NCBI GenBank assembly: GCA_020435415.1
Contig: JAGQZQ010000021.1
Location: 1 to 41,119, forward strand
Source of the DNA: Flavobacteriales bacterium
GTDB lineage: Bacteria > Bacteroidota > Bacteroidia > JACJYZ01
Direction: 5' to 3'
Length of the DNA: 41,119 nt
Shown here: in pieces, positions 16,151 to 23,494 of the stretch
How the letters are laid out: the number at the start of each line of letters is the position of its first letter
Position numbering within the stretch: position 1 is the first letter of the stretch
The notes under the pieces: generated by a model
What the model was told of the DNA's origin: nothing
The model's database searches: none
Seen by the model: the letters and a program-made list of their open reading frames with translations, nothing else
Made by a program: the position numbers and the translations under genes

Positions 16151-16504
16151 TTACCCTTTGATTTTCCGGCTTTTGCTTGACTTGGCCTTTGGGTTGAATT
16201 CAAGGCAAAGATCAATCCATTCTTCAAGGTCCTTGTCGGTATCCGTGCCTTCCGGTCCAACGAAGAGGAAGCTTTTCATGGGGCGGCCGGTAAAATCCAT
16301 TTCACGACAACCTTTCTTTTGGAGAAGTGCGTCTTTGATATCTGGATCAATCCGGCCCATGAGGTCATCATGAATGACACCCGCACACATCTTGTCATTC
16401 ACCATAAAGCAAAGTCCGCCCATCATCTTCTTTTCTTCAAACCCGACCTTTTTGTCTTTAAAGACCTGACGGATGCGGTCGGCCAGAAATTCATTGTAAG
16501 CCAT
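16151..16504 (-). CDS. TfoX/Sxy N-terminal domain protein
   Basis: This 117-aa protein is a stand-alone TfoX N-terminal domain (KKMMGGLCFMVNDKMCAGVIHDDLMGRIDP; GRPMKSFLFV). In gamma-proteobacteria TfoX/Sxy controls competence, but single-domain members are common elsewhere and their role is unknown, so a competence function should not be assumed. The C-terminus is a short lysine-rich tail (KAKSSKSRKIKG). It lies 48 nt downstream of wbqC and may be the last gene of the parA-wbqC run. Confidence 0.9.
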   Translation of the reverse strand: MAYNEFLADRIRQVFKDKKVGFEEKKMMGGLCFMVNDKMCAGVIHDDLMGRIDPDIKDALLQKKGCREMDFTGRPMKSFLFVGPEGTDTDKDLEEWIDLCLEFNPKAKSSKSRKIKG

Positions 16505-16552
16505 GTTCGTTGTTTTTCAGATGATGCAATTTAATACAATGTTGCAACTGAA

Positions 16553-17182
16553 CTAAGGCATGAGGTAATTGATGGTGCGTGGTCCCAGATTGAACATCAG
16601 GTCCAGAATGCTGAGGTTAGGGATGAATCCGTGCTTTCCCTCGAATACCTGGTGGTAGCTGTTTGCTGGTGGGCTTAACGAAATACCGCGGCTGGATTTA
16701 GGGTGTAGTTGACGAATGTCTATGGTGTCTTCCGGCCAGGCTGGAATATAAGAGGTGGTATGTTGTATGTTCTTTTCAATACCTATCAACGAAAGACATG
16801 TGCTAAGCAGCTTGAAGTTCCATTCGAACAACGTGCGGATGTCGGCATGGAAGGTGTCGGCAAGGTCCTCCTCGTAGTATTCAAAGAATGGGGAAGTGCG
16901 GTAAGCGGTTTGCAATGATTTCCAAATCTGGTTCTTCCAGGTATGATGGGTGCTCAGCTTTACTTCCGTAACCTTTATATGCTCGCCTTTGCCGTGATCA
17001 ACCGGTGCCGTTAAGCGAAGTATGCCGTTGGCGCCGTAGATATAACAACGGTTGCGGTAGGACTGCTTCACATAATGCTCATGGGCTTCCAGCCATATCT
17101 CGTTAGCGGATAACAAGGCATGTACATAAGAAACGGGTGGAAAGAACGCTGTGCTAACCAGCAGTTTTTGAGAATGGTCCAC
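16553..17182 (-). CDS. WbqC family protein
   Basis: This 209-aa protein has the WbqC-like signature near its N-terminus (STAFFPPVSYVHALLSANE, WLEAHEHYVKQSYRNRCYI) and the C-terminal SILDLMFNLGPRTINYL. WbqC was named from an O-antigen cluster; the biochemical activity is uncertain. The start is GTG at 17182, which leaves 3 nt after the lepB TAG stop, so it is almost certainly translated from the lepB message. An alternative ATG was not seen within the conserved N-terminus. Confidence 0.9.
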   Translation of the reverse strand: MDHSQKLLVSTAFFPPVSYVHALLSANEIWLEAHEHYVKQSYRNRCYIYGANGILRLTAPVDHGKGEHIKVTEVKLSTHHTWKNQIWKSLQTAYRTSPFFEYYEEDLADTFHADIRTLFEWNFKLLSTCLSLIGIEKNIQHTTSYIPAWPEDTIDIRQLHPKSSRGISLSPPANSYHQVFEGKHGFIPNLSILDLMFNLGPRTINYLMP

Positions 17183-17185
17183 TTT

Positions 17186-18736
17186 CTAGCTCGTTCCCTT
17201 TTTACGCTTGCGTATCTTCATTCCCAGCCATATCAATATCACCAACCCGAGGAAGTACAGGAAGTACGACTTGGAAACCCCTTCGCTGCTGATAAAGCTG
17301 AACATCCTGTTGAAGCGTATTTTTTTAAGCCCGGATGCATGGTAATCAATAGACATCCAGATGAACACTGCTTTACCCACGATATGATCCTCCGGGACAA
17401 ATCCCCAGAAACGGGAATCAAGCGAATTATGGCGGTTATCACCCATCATGAAGTAATAGTCCATGTCAAAAGTATAGCTGTTCGCTTCCTTTCCATCAAT
17501 GGTGATATGTTCTCCTTTCACCTGGAGATCATGCCCTTCATACACCTGGATGATTCGGGCGTATAGCGGGAAGTTGTCTGAAGTCAGGGGTACGGTGACG
17601 CCTTTTTTGGGTATGGTCAGAGGACCGTAGTTATCCAGATTCCAGTTAAAGCTGATTGATCCGGGAAAGAATGATCCGGATTGCTCACCTTTGGGCATGC
17701 ATTGGGCTTTGACGTCCAGAATGCCATTGAAAGTCCGCACCTTTTCCGCGGTTGCTTCGGTCATATTGATCTCGTAGGCATCCACATCAGGCTGGTTGGG
17801 AGCCGGCAGCCGGTGAAAGTCATCGCTCTGGTCGCCGTTTGTGATAGTAACGCCAAGGTCTTCCAGACTTTTCGGGTTGATAGGTGTTCCTTTCTTGGCA
17901 AGTACGGTATAAGTGTATTGGGAATTTCTGGGGTCGTCTACCTTTTTACCGTTAATGAATAGTTGGCGGTTGTCAATGCGAAGGGTGTCCCCCGGAATAG
18001 CGATACAGCGTTTGATGTAGTTCTCCTTTTTATCTACCGGTCGTGTTTCCATGGGGTAGTTGAAGACCACGATATCATTATTCTTGATACGGGTATAGCC
18101 CGGTATACGGATGTAGGGAATGGGACTCCAGTCGATATAGGCAGGGATATCCACCACAGGCAAGGTATGGTGAGCGAAAGGAAATGCGATCGGCGTATTT
18201 GGGATCCGGGGTCCGTAGCTGGCTTTACTTACGAAGAGAAAATCTCCGGTAAGCAAAGTTTTTTCCATGGAAGGGGTAGGAATCGTAAAGGCTTCGATGA
18301 TAAATGTGCGGATGATCGTAGCTGCGATGATGGCAAAGATGATGGCGTCACGCCACTCCAGAGCAATGGTTTTCTTTTGTGCGCTCCGGTCTCCGGGGTT
18401 TGTAAAGGTTGCATTTGAAAAGCCTACCAGAGGTAGGTAGATGAATGGCGCAAGGACTCCGAAGAAGTGATCGGTAAACTTTTTCTTTCCGAAGGCATTT
18501 AATAATTCAATGATGATGATGGCGATCATGAGTACGCCAACGACCGGCATGATGATCAGGAAGAACCACCACCACGGACGCTTAATGATCTGCAGCCATA
18601 CAAAAATGTTGTAGAACGGAACCAGGGCTTCCCAGGGGGCACGACCTGCTTTTTGAAATAATTTCCACAACCCAACGTGCAGACCCAAAGTAAAACAAAG
18701 GGTAAGGATACCTTGCCCTGAAAGTAGAAATTCCAT
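17186..18736 (-). CDS. lepB: Signal peptidase I with N-terminal DUF5684-like membrane domain
   Basis: This enzyme removes signal peptides from exported proteins at the inner membrane. The frame is open from 18796, but ATG at 18736 forms a TAATG stop-start overlap with dapB and gives a natural 516-aa protein (MEFLLSGQGILTLCF). Residues 1-105 hold about three hydrophobic segments of the DUF5684 type (APWEALVPFYNIFVWLQIIKR), then a transmembrane anchor (about 131-150) precedes the catalytic Ser156 in IPTPSMEKTLLTGDFLFV. The general-base lysine is K242 in YIKRCIAIPGDTL, and the conserved box GDNRHNSLDSRFWG is near the C-terminus. It is much longer than E. coli LepB (324 aa), as usual in this phylum, and ends with another hydrophobic helix and a basic tail. 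Confidence 0.95.
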   Translation of the reverse strand: MEFLLSGQGILTLCFTLGLHVGLWKLFQKAGRAPWEALVPFYNIFVWLQIIKRPWWWFFLIIMPVVGVLMIAIIIIELLNAFGKKKFTDHFFGVLAPFIYLPLVGFSNATFTNPGDRSAQKKTIALEWRDAIIFAIIAATIIRTFIIEAFTIPTPSMEKTLLTGDFLFVSKASYGPRIPNTPIAFPFAHHTLPVVDIPAYIDWSPIPYIRIPGYTRIKNNDIVVFNYPMETRPVDKKENYIKRCIAIPGDTLRIDNRQLFINGKKVDDPRNSQYTYTVLAKKGTPINPKSLEDLGVTITNGDQSDDFHRLPAPNQPDVDAYEINMTEATAEKVRTFNGILDVKAQCMPKGEQSGSFFPGSISFNWNLDNYGPLTIPKKGVTVPLTSDNFPLYARIIQVYEGHDLQVKGEHITIDGKEANSYTFDMDYYFMMGDNRHNSLDSRFWGFVPEDHIVGKAVFIWMSIDYHASGLKKIRFNRMFSFISSEGVSKSYFLYFLGLVILIWLGMKIRKRKKGTS

Positions 18737-19458
18737 TAGAGATTGGAGTTTAGGAGATCGTCCATACCAAATACGCCTTTCTTGCCGGGAAGCCATTCTG
18801 CTGCAACCACCGAGCCCAATGCAAAACCTTGTCGGCCTTTGGCGGTGTGTTTCAACTCAATGGTATCGATCTCAGATTCATAAACGACGGTATGCGTACC
18901 GGGTACTTCAGATCTTCTGATTGCGGCGACCTGAAGATGATCACGTTTAATTTCGGGGGCCATGCACCATCCCTTTTTGTGATCAAGGTGATCAAGGATG
19001 CCGTTGACGATGGTCAATGCCGTACCACTGGGTGCATCCGCTTTATGGATATGATGGACTTCCTCTACGGTTACATCATAATCTTTGTGCGATTTCATCA
19101 ATTGTGCGAGCATCTTGTTTACCCGGAACATGACATTCACCCCAATACTGAAATTGGAGGCATGAAAAACGCTTCCATCGTATTCTGTGCAGGCCTGTTT
19201 AATGTCGTTCATGGCGTTCAGCCAGCCGGTGGTACCGACGACTACAGGAACACCAACTTTCAAGCACTGCAAAATATTGTCTTTCGCTGCATCCGGATGG
19301 GTAAACTCTATGGCAACCTCGGCACTTCTGAATGCGTCCTTCTGCATATCATCGACATTGTTCTTTTCAATGGTCGCAACGATTTCATGACCTCGTTGCT
19401 CAGCGATCCCATGGATCACTTTACCCATTTTTCCATAGCCTATGATGGCGATTTTCAT
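18736..19458 (-). CDS. dapB: 4-hydroxy-tetrahydrodipicolinate reductase
   Basis: DapB reduces the dihydrodipicolinate intermediate with NAD(P)H on the way to diaminopimelate and lysine, and so supplies peptidoglycan synthesis. The 240-aa length is usual for this phylum. The N-terminal Rossmann motif is GYGKMGK (7-13); THPDAA, VVGTTGW and the catalytic/substrate motif EEVHHIHKADAPSGTALT are intact. It overlaps lepB by 1 nt (TAATG) and lies 62 nt after the DUF5683 gene. Confidence 0.97.
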   Translation of the reverse strand: MKIAIIGYGKMGKVIHGIAEQRGHEIVATIEKNNVDDMQKDAFRSAEVAIEFTHPDAAKDNILQCLKVGVPVVVGTTGWLNAMNDIKQACTEYDGSVFHASNFSIGVNVMFRVNKMLAQLMKSHKDYDVTVEEVHHIHKADAPSGTALTIVNGILDHLDHKKGWCMAPEIKRDHLQVAAIRRSEVPGTHTVVYESEIDTIELKHTAKGRQGFALGSVVAAEWLPGKKGVFGMDDLLNSNL

Positions 19459-19520
19459 AACGGAATTGCACTTGGTTTGATAACTGGTGTACTCATATTC
19501 GGTTCAAAGAAAAGAAAAAA

Positions 19521-20111
19521 TCATAACCGCAGGGTCAATGCCATGCCCAGTGGCTTGAAGCCGCTCCCGTATGAGGGAATAAATGAAGGTTGCCATCTCA
19601 GGCTCAGGTCATCGCTGACATCAAAGGTATAAAGATGCGCATCAACAGTGGCATCGATGATGTTGAGGCCGTATATCAGCCCCATGACAATGATGTCAAG
19701 GTCCCGGTATCTGCGGAAGTTATCTTGTGCGGCGAGCAAGCCGTCATCAGGAATAAGGCTGAGTTCCGGATCCTGTGCGCTCACGTTTTGATTTACACGT
19801 GCCACGTATTCATCCCGGTATAATTTGTATTGGGAGTGATTGTAGCGGGTAAGAAAATACATACCTGTCAGGCCACCATAGACAATGGGAATTTTCCAGT
19901 ATTTTCTGTTATATGCTTGTCCAAGACCGGGTAGAACGGCAGAAAAGATGGCGGCCTTCCTCGGGGAGTGGGAGCGCGGTGTACTCAAATCCTGAGAAAA
20001 GGTTGGATATGAGATCAGGCTTGCACACGCGATAAGGATCAGGGTGATCAGTCGCAGGGGAGGTCGGTTACCAGATGTGCCTGGTTTCAATTTATGTTCA
20101 GGCGAGTCCAA
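19521..20111 (-). CDS. DUF5683 domain protein, exported or membrane
   Basis: This 196-aa protein has a signal peptide or first membrane helix (RLITLILIACASLISYPTFSQ) and the DUF5683 core SPRKAAIFSAVLPGLGQAYNRKYWKIPIVYGG with further hydrophobic segments. DUF5683 proteins are common in Bacteroidota next to parB and dapB, and their function is unknown. No ATG is available: the start is TTG at 20111, overlapping the parB end by 14 nt, or TTG at 20090. The last 40 residues (SLRWQPSFIPSYGSGFKPLGMALTL) look like an outer-membrane-type beta strand end, which is only a visual impression. Confidence 0.85.
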   Translation of the reverse strand: MDSPEHKLKPGTSGNRPPLRLITLILIACASLISYPTFSQDLSTPRSHSPRKAAIFSAVLPGLGQAYNRKYWKIPIVYGGLTGMYFLTRYNHSQYKLYRDEYVARVNQNVSAQDPELSLIPDDGLLAAQDNFRRYRDLDIIVMGLIYGLNIIDATVDAHLYTFDVSDDLSLRWQPSFIPSYGSGFKPLGMALTLRL

Positions 20112-20985
20112 GTTTGGATAACAATTCGGTAAATTCTTCTTCGGATGTGAAGGGGATCGTGATCTTGCCCTTGCCTTCCGACTGCATGGTCATTTGTGCT
20201 TTGGGGCCGAAATTCTGACGAAGCTCTTCGCTCACCTTCTGTAACTCGAAAGAGAGTGGTTTTGGTGTGGCTTTGCTCCGGTTTGATTTGGAAACGGCGC
20301 GGGCCATGGCCTCGGCATCTCTGACAGATAGTTGTTGATTCAGCAGGGATTGGAATAGTTTCAGTTGTTGCTCCTCATCGGGTACACCGGCGATGGCGCG
20401 GGCATGTCCCATGGATATCTTTCCATCGCGGATGGCCTGTTGAATTTCAATGGGAAGATGCAGGAGGCGCAGATAGTTGGCGATGGTAGAGCGTTTCTTT
20501 CCGAGTTTTTCACTCACCTCTTCCTGGGTAAGACTGCACTCATCTACCAGGCGTTTGCAGCTGATGGCGACTTCAATGGGATCGAGGTCTTCACGCTGAA
20601 CATTTTCCACCAGTGCGATCTCGAGCATTGCCTGATCGTTGGCAACTCTGATGTAGGCGGGAATATCCTTAAGGCCTGCCAGGTGTGCAGCCCGGAAACG
20701 ACGTTCACCGGAAATAAGCTGAAACTTATCGTAACCCAGCTTGCGAACAGTGACGGGTTGGATGATGTCATGTTCGCGAATGGAATCCGCCAGTTCATCA
20801 AGCTTTTCCTGGTCAAACTCCGATCTTGGTTGAAAGGGATTGGCTTCTATCTGGTCGAGGGGAATCCGTGTGATCGATCCTACCACCTTCTCCGCATCAC
20901 CCGGGCCCATGGTGATGTCTGTTCCTGCGTTCTCCAGCAGAGCACTGAGGCCCTTTCCCAAAGCGTTTCTTTTACCGTTGCTCAT
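20098..20985 (-). CDS. parB: Chromosome partitioning protein ParB
   Basis: ParB binds parS, spreads as a CTP-dependent clamp and works with ParA in origin segregation. The 295-aa protein has the basic N-terminus RNALGKGLSALL that interacts with ParA, the CTP-binding ParB/Srx domain (IEANPFQPRSEFDQEKLDELADSI, then GERRFRAAHLAGL), a helix-turn-helix domain (LTQEEVSEKLGKKRSTIANYLRLL, ISMGHARAIAG) and a C-terminal dimerisation domain. It overlaps parA by 14 nt and the DUF5683 gene by 14 nt. No parS site was recognised in the window. Confidence 0.97.
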   Translation of the reverse strand: MSNGKRNALGKGLSALLENAGTDITMGPGDAEKVVGSITRIPLDQIEANPFQPRSEFDQEKLDELADSIREHDIIQPVTVRKLGYDKFQLISGERRFRAAHLAGLKDIPAYIRVANDQAMLEIALVENVQREDLDPIEVAISCKRLVDECSLTQEEVSEKLGKKRSTIANYLRLLHLPIEIQQAIRDGKISMGHARAIAGVPDEEQQLKLFQSLLNQQLSVRDAEAMARAVSKSNRSKATPKPLSFELQKVSEELRQNFGPKAQMTMQSEGKGKITIPFTSEEEFTELLSKLGLA

Positions 20986-21790
20986 CAGCTATGTCTATGA
21001 TTTTGTCGGATTCTTTTATCCGTGTAAGTTCATTTTTCTGCAGAATCTCTCTGGCAAGGTTCAGGTAATTGAGGGAACCTTTGCTGCTTGCGTCGTGCAT
21101 TATAATGGTTTTGCCAAAACTTGGTGCTTCCCCGAGTTTGGTGTTCCGTTGAATGATGGTGTCAAATACCATTTGCTGGAAATGGGTTTTTACCTCTTCT
21201 ACGACCTGGTTAGACAGGCGCAGGCGAACGTCGTACATGGTGAGAAGCAGTCCCTCAATGGCGAGTTCGGGGTTCAGGCGTTGTTGAACGATCTTCACCG
21301 TGTGCAATAATTTGCCAAGTCCTTCCAGTGCAAAATACTCACATTGGATGGGGATGATCACGGAGTCTGCGCAGGTAAGTGCGTTGATGGTAACCAGTCC
21401 GAGTGATGGTGAGCAATCGATGATGATAAAATCGTATTGATCCTTTAGGGGGGTGAGTACCTCCTTCATCATATACTCCCGCCGGGGCATGTTGATCATT
21501 TCAATCTCTGCTCCGACCAGGTCGATGTGCGCCGGGATCAGGTCGAGGTAAGGGGTCTCTGTCTTTACGATGACATCCTGAGGGTTGGCATTGTTGATGA
21601 TGCACTCGTAAATACTTGCTTTTTGTTCTCTTGGGTCAAGTCCCATTCCTGATGTCGCATTGGCTTGCGGATCCGCATCCACGACCAATGTTTTGCGTTC
21701 CAGCACAGCCAGCCCCGCGGCCAGGTTAATGGCGGTGGTTGTTTTTCCTACGCCTCCTTTTTGATTGGCTATTGCTATGATCTTTCCCAT
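20972..21790 (-). CDS. parA: Chromosome partitioning ATPase ParA (Soj)
   Basis: This 272-aa deviant Walker ATPase acts on the nucleoid to move ParB-parS complexes. The deviant Walker A is KGGVGKTTT (10-18) with both signature lysines; VVDADPQANATSGMG and DFIIIDCSPSLGLVTINAL (Walker B region) are intact. There is no N-terminal DNA-binding extension, so it is a chromosomal Soj type rather than a plasmid P1 type. It starts 11 nt after the UPF0173 hydrolase stop and overlaps parB by 14 nt. Confidence 0.98.
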   Translation of the reverse strand: MGKIIAIANQKGGVGKTTTAINLAAGLAVLERKTLVVDADPQANATSGMGLDPREQKASIYECIINNANPQDVIVKTETPYLDLIPAHIDLVGAEIEMINMPRREYMMKEVLTPLKDQYDFIIIDCSPSLGLVTINALTCADSVIIPIQCEYFALEGLGKLLHTVKIVQQRLNPELAIEGLLLTMYDVRLRLSNQVVEEVKTHFQQMVFDTIIQRNTKLGEAPSFGKTIIMHDASSKGSLNYLNLAREILQKNELTRIKESDKIIDIADEQR

Positions 21791-21801
21791 ATAATCCTTT
21801 C

Positions 21802-22482
21802 TTACAGTTTGATGGTGTCTCCGATGCCAGGGAGATGCAGGTCAATTTGTTTGGCCTTTGCCTTCTTTTGCGCCACTTCTTTATCGATCACGATATAGGG
21901 GAAGGTGTCGTAATGAAGTCCTACGATCGAGGAACAGCCAACGAACTCAGCACATCTTAAAGCGTCATCGATGCCCATGGTAAAATTATCACCGATAGGA
22001 AGAAATGTTGTTTTGAGTGTCCTGCCTTCACCGTATAATTTCATGTCCATGGTCAGTGCGGTATCACCTGAATAGTAAAAGTCGTCTCCACCGGTTTCCA
22101 CGACAAAGCCACCGGGGTTACCTCCATACGTGCCATCCGGCAATACGGAAGAGTGTATCGCAGCAACATACTGCACTGTGCCGAAATCAAACGTCTTTCT
22201 TCCACCGAAGTTCATCGGATGATATGCCGTGATGCCTTGGCTGGAAAACCAGGTGGCGATCTCAAAATTCGAAACCACAGTGGCACCGGTTCGCTTGGCA
22301 ATGGATAACGCATCGGCCACATGATCTTCATGTCCATGAGACACCAGGATGTAATGTGCCTCAATTTGATCAATGTTGATATGTTTGGCCAATGGATTCG
22401 GAGTAATAAAGGGATCAAACAAAAGCTTGATGTCCCTGATCTCTACCAAAAAACAGGAATGACCGTAATAAGTGATATTCAT
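21802..22482 (-). CDS. UPF0173 metal-dependent hydrolase (metallo-beta-lactamase fold)
   Basis: This 226-aa cytoplasmic protein carries the metallo-beta-lactamase metal motif HGHEDH (49-54), an N-terminal YYGHSCFLVE typical of UPF0173/YtkL-type hydrolases, GGFVVETGGDDFYYSGDTALT and the C-terminal GLHYDTFPYI. The substrate is unknown. It is the first gene of a run that continues into parA after 11 nt. The 228-bp region upstream contains a small inverted repeat (CGGAG/CTCCG around 22516-22541) but no clear promoter. Confidence 0.93.
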   Translation of the reverse strand: MNITYYGHSCFLVEIRDIKLLFDPFITPNPLAKHINIDQIEAHYILVSHGHEDHVADALSIAKRTGATVVSNFEIATWFSSQGITAYHPMNFGGRKTFDFGTVQYVAAIHSSVLPDGTYGGNPGGFVVETGGDDFYYSGDTALTMDMKLYGEGRTLKTTFLPIGDNFTMGIDDALRCAEFVGCSSIVGLHYDTFPYIVIDKEVAQKKAKAKQIDLHLPGIGDTIKL

Positions 22483-22650
22483 TGTTGATTGGTGGTTTTA
22501 ACCAGTTCATTTTCGGAGATAAGCAGACTTTCCTCCGAAGGTTAAAATTAAGACATTCTGTGATGTTGCCGGTGGATTTTTATGCACAATTGTTAATAAG
22601 TCGGCCTCTGCTGCCTTTGATTTCCACAGGTTTTAACCGGCAAGCAAATA

Positions 22651-22683
22651 AAAACCCATCCCGTACATGTCGGGATGGGTTTT
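22651..22683 (-). terminator. Intrinsic terminator after the DUF3276 gene
   Basis: AAAACCCATCCCG (22651-22663) pairs perfectly with CGGGATGGGTTTT (22671-22683) around a 7-nt loop. Read on the minus strand the stem is followed by TTTTTATTT, a good U-tract, 28 nt after the DUF3276 stop. The + strand has a weaker T-run, so it may also act in the other direction. Confidence 0.88.
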
Positions 22684-22710
22684 CTTGATGAAGTATCTAC
22701 GGATGATAGA

Positions 22711-23130
22711 TCAGTTACGATCTACGGTTTCTTCAGCCAATATGCCTTCTTCCTTTTCAGAACCAAGATCTTCGAAGCTTACATCGGAAAATGGCGTGTT
22801 GCTGCTTTTTTCAACGTGCTTTTCTTCCCTTGGCTTTGATTCCTGTGTTACCGGCTGACTGGATTGTAATTCCACAATCTTACCGATCGTTTCTGAGAGA
22901 CCATCACTGAACTTATCGAAATCTTCCTTGTAAAGGAACAATTTGTGCTTTTCGTAAAAGAACTTGTTTTCTTCATTGCTAAACCGTCTCTTACTTTCTG
23001 TGATCGTCAGGTAGTAGTCATTTGACCTGGTTGATTTGACGTCGAAAAAATACGTGCGCTTGCCTGCACGTACTACCTTAGAAAAAATCTCATCCTGATT
23101 CTGCTTCATGTCGTTTTCAAAATCTTCCAT
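22711..23130 (-). CDS. DUF3276 (PUR-alpha-like) nucleic-acid-binding protein
   Basis: This 139-aa protein has the PUR-type repeat seen in DUF3276 proteins (IFSKVVRAGKRTYFFDVKST; NDYYLTITESKRRF; KHKLFLYKEDFDKFSDGL). PUR domains bind purine-rich single-stranded DNA or RNA; the bacterial role is not established. After the domain comes a glutamate- and serine-rich tail of about 45 residues. The longest frame begins with GTG at 23139, but ATG at 23130 is preferred, preceded by a purine-rich GAGAAAG. An intrinsic terminator follows, so it is transcribed alone. Confidence 0.9.
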   Translation of the reverse strand: MEDFENDMKQNQDEIFSKVVRAGKRTYFFDVKSTRSNDYYLTITESKRRFSNEENKFFYEKHKLFLYKEDFDKFSDGLSETIGKIVELQSSQPVTQESKPREEKHVEKSSNTPFSDVSFEDLGSEKEEGILAEETVDRN

Positions 23131-23139
23131 CTTTCTCAC

Positions 23140-23494
23140 AATTGGTTAACAATTCTGTAGTGTTCGTTAAACTTGATGAGCAAACTTAAATATTATTTTC
23201 TATAAAACCATGTTTATCTGGAAAAAATATTCATTGGTGGGGCAAAAATGGACGAACACCGGAATGTGCCGGAAAGGTCGACTGGAAATAATTGGAAAGC
23301 CTGCCGTTGCCTGTCAAAATAGACAAAGCGATTAAATTTTAACATGTTTTTTGGAGGCGCCGACAACAAAATACCTGGGTTCGGGAGTTTTTTCAAGGCC
23401 TTATTTCTATGGTCGATTATCAAATGTCCGTTGTCTAATGTCAATTAACTATTGACCAATGCCCAACTCCTATGCAACGGATTCTATGTCCACA
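23140..23494. other. Gene-free spacer with a 7-bp periodic stretch
   Basis: This 355-bp spacer separates the ABC exporter end from the start of the DUF3276 gene on the minus strand. The half next to the DUF3276 gene is AT-rich and should contain its promoter, although no clean TAnnTTTG was found. The half next to the ABC gene (from about 23404) is a heptamer-periodic array. The 76-aa frame at 23214-23444 (-) is not supported as a gene. Confidence 0.6.
23404..23473. repeat. Degenerate heptamer array, C at position 4
   Basis: Ten consecutive 7-mers in one phase all have C at position 4 (for example TATCAAA, TGTCTAA, TGACCAA, TGCCCAA), and most start with T. After one break (23474-23480) the next two 7-mers again have C at position 4. 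The unit sequence differs from the arrays at 4487 and 40628, but the period is the same. Confidence 0.7.

Noticed and set aside
18737-18796. 20-residue extension of signal peptidase I
   Set aside because: It lies in the dapB coding end; ATG at 18736 gives a TAATG junction and a natural membrane N-terminus.
22516-22541. CGGAG/CTCCG inverted repeat before the UPF0173 hydrolase as a riboswitch
   Set aside because: Only a 5-6 bp stem; no aptamer features recognised.
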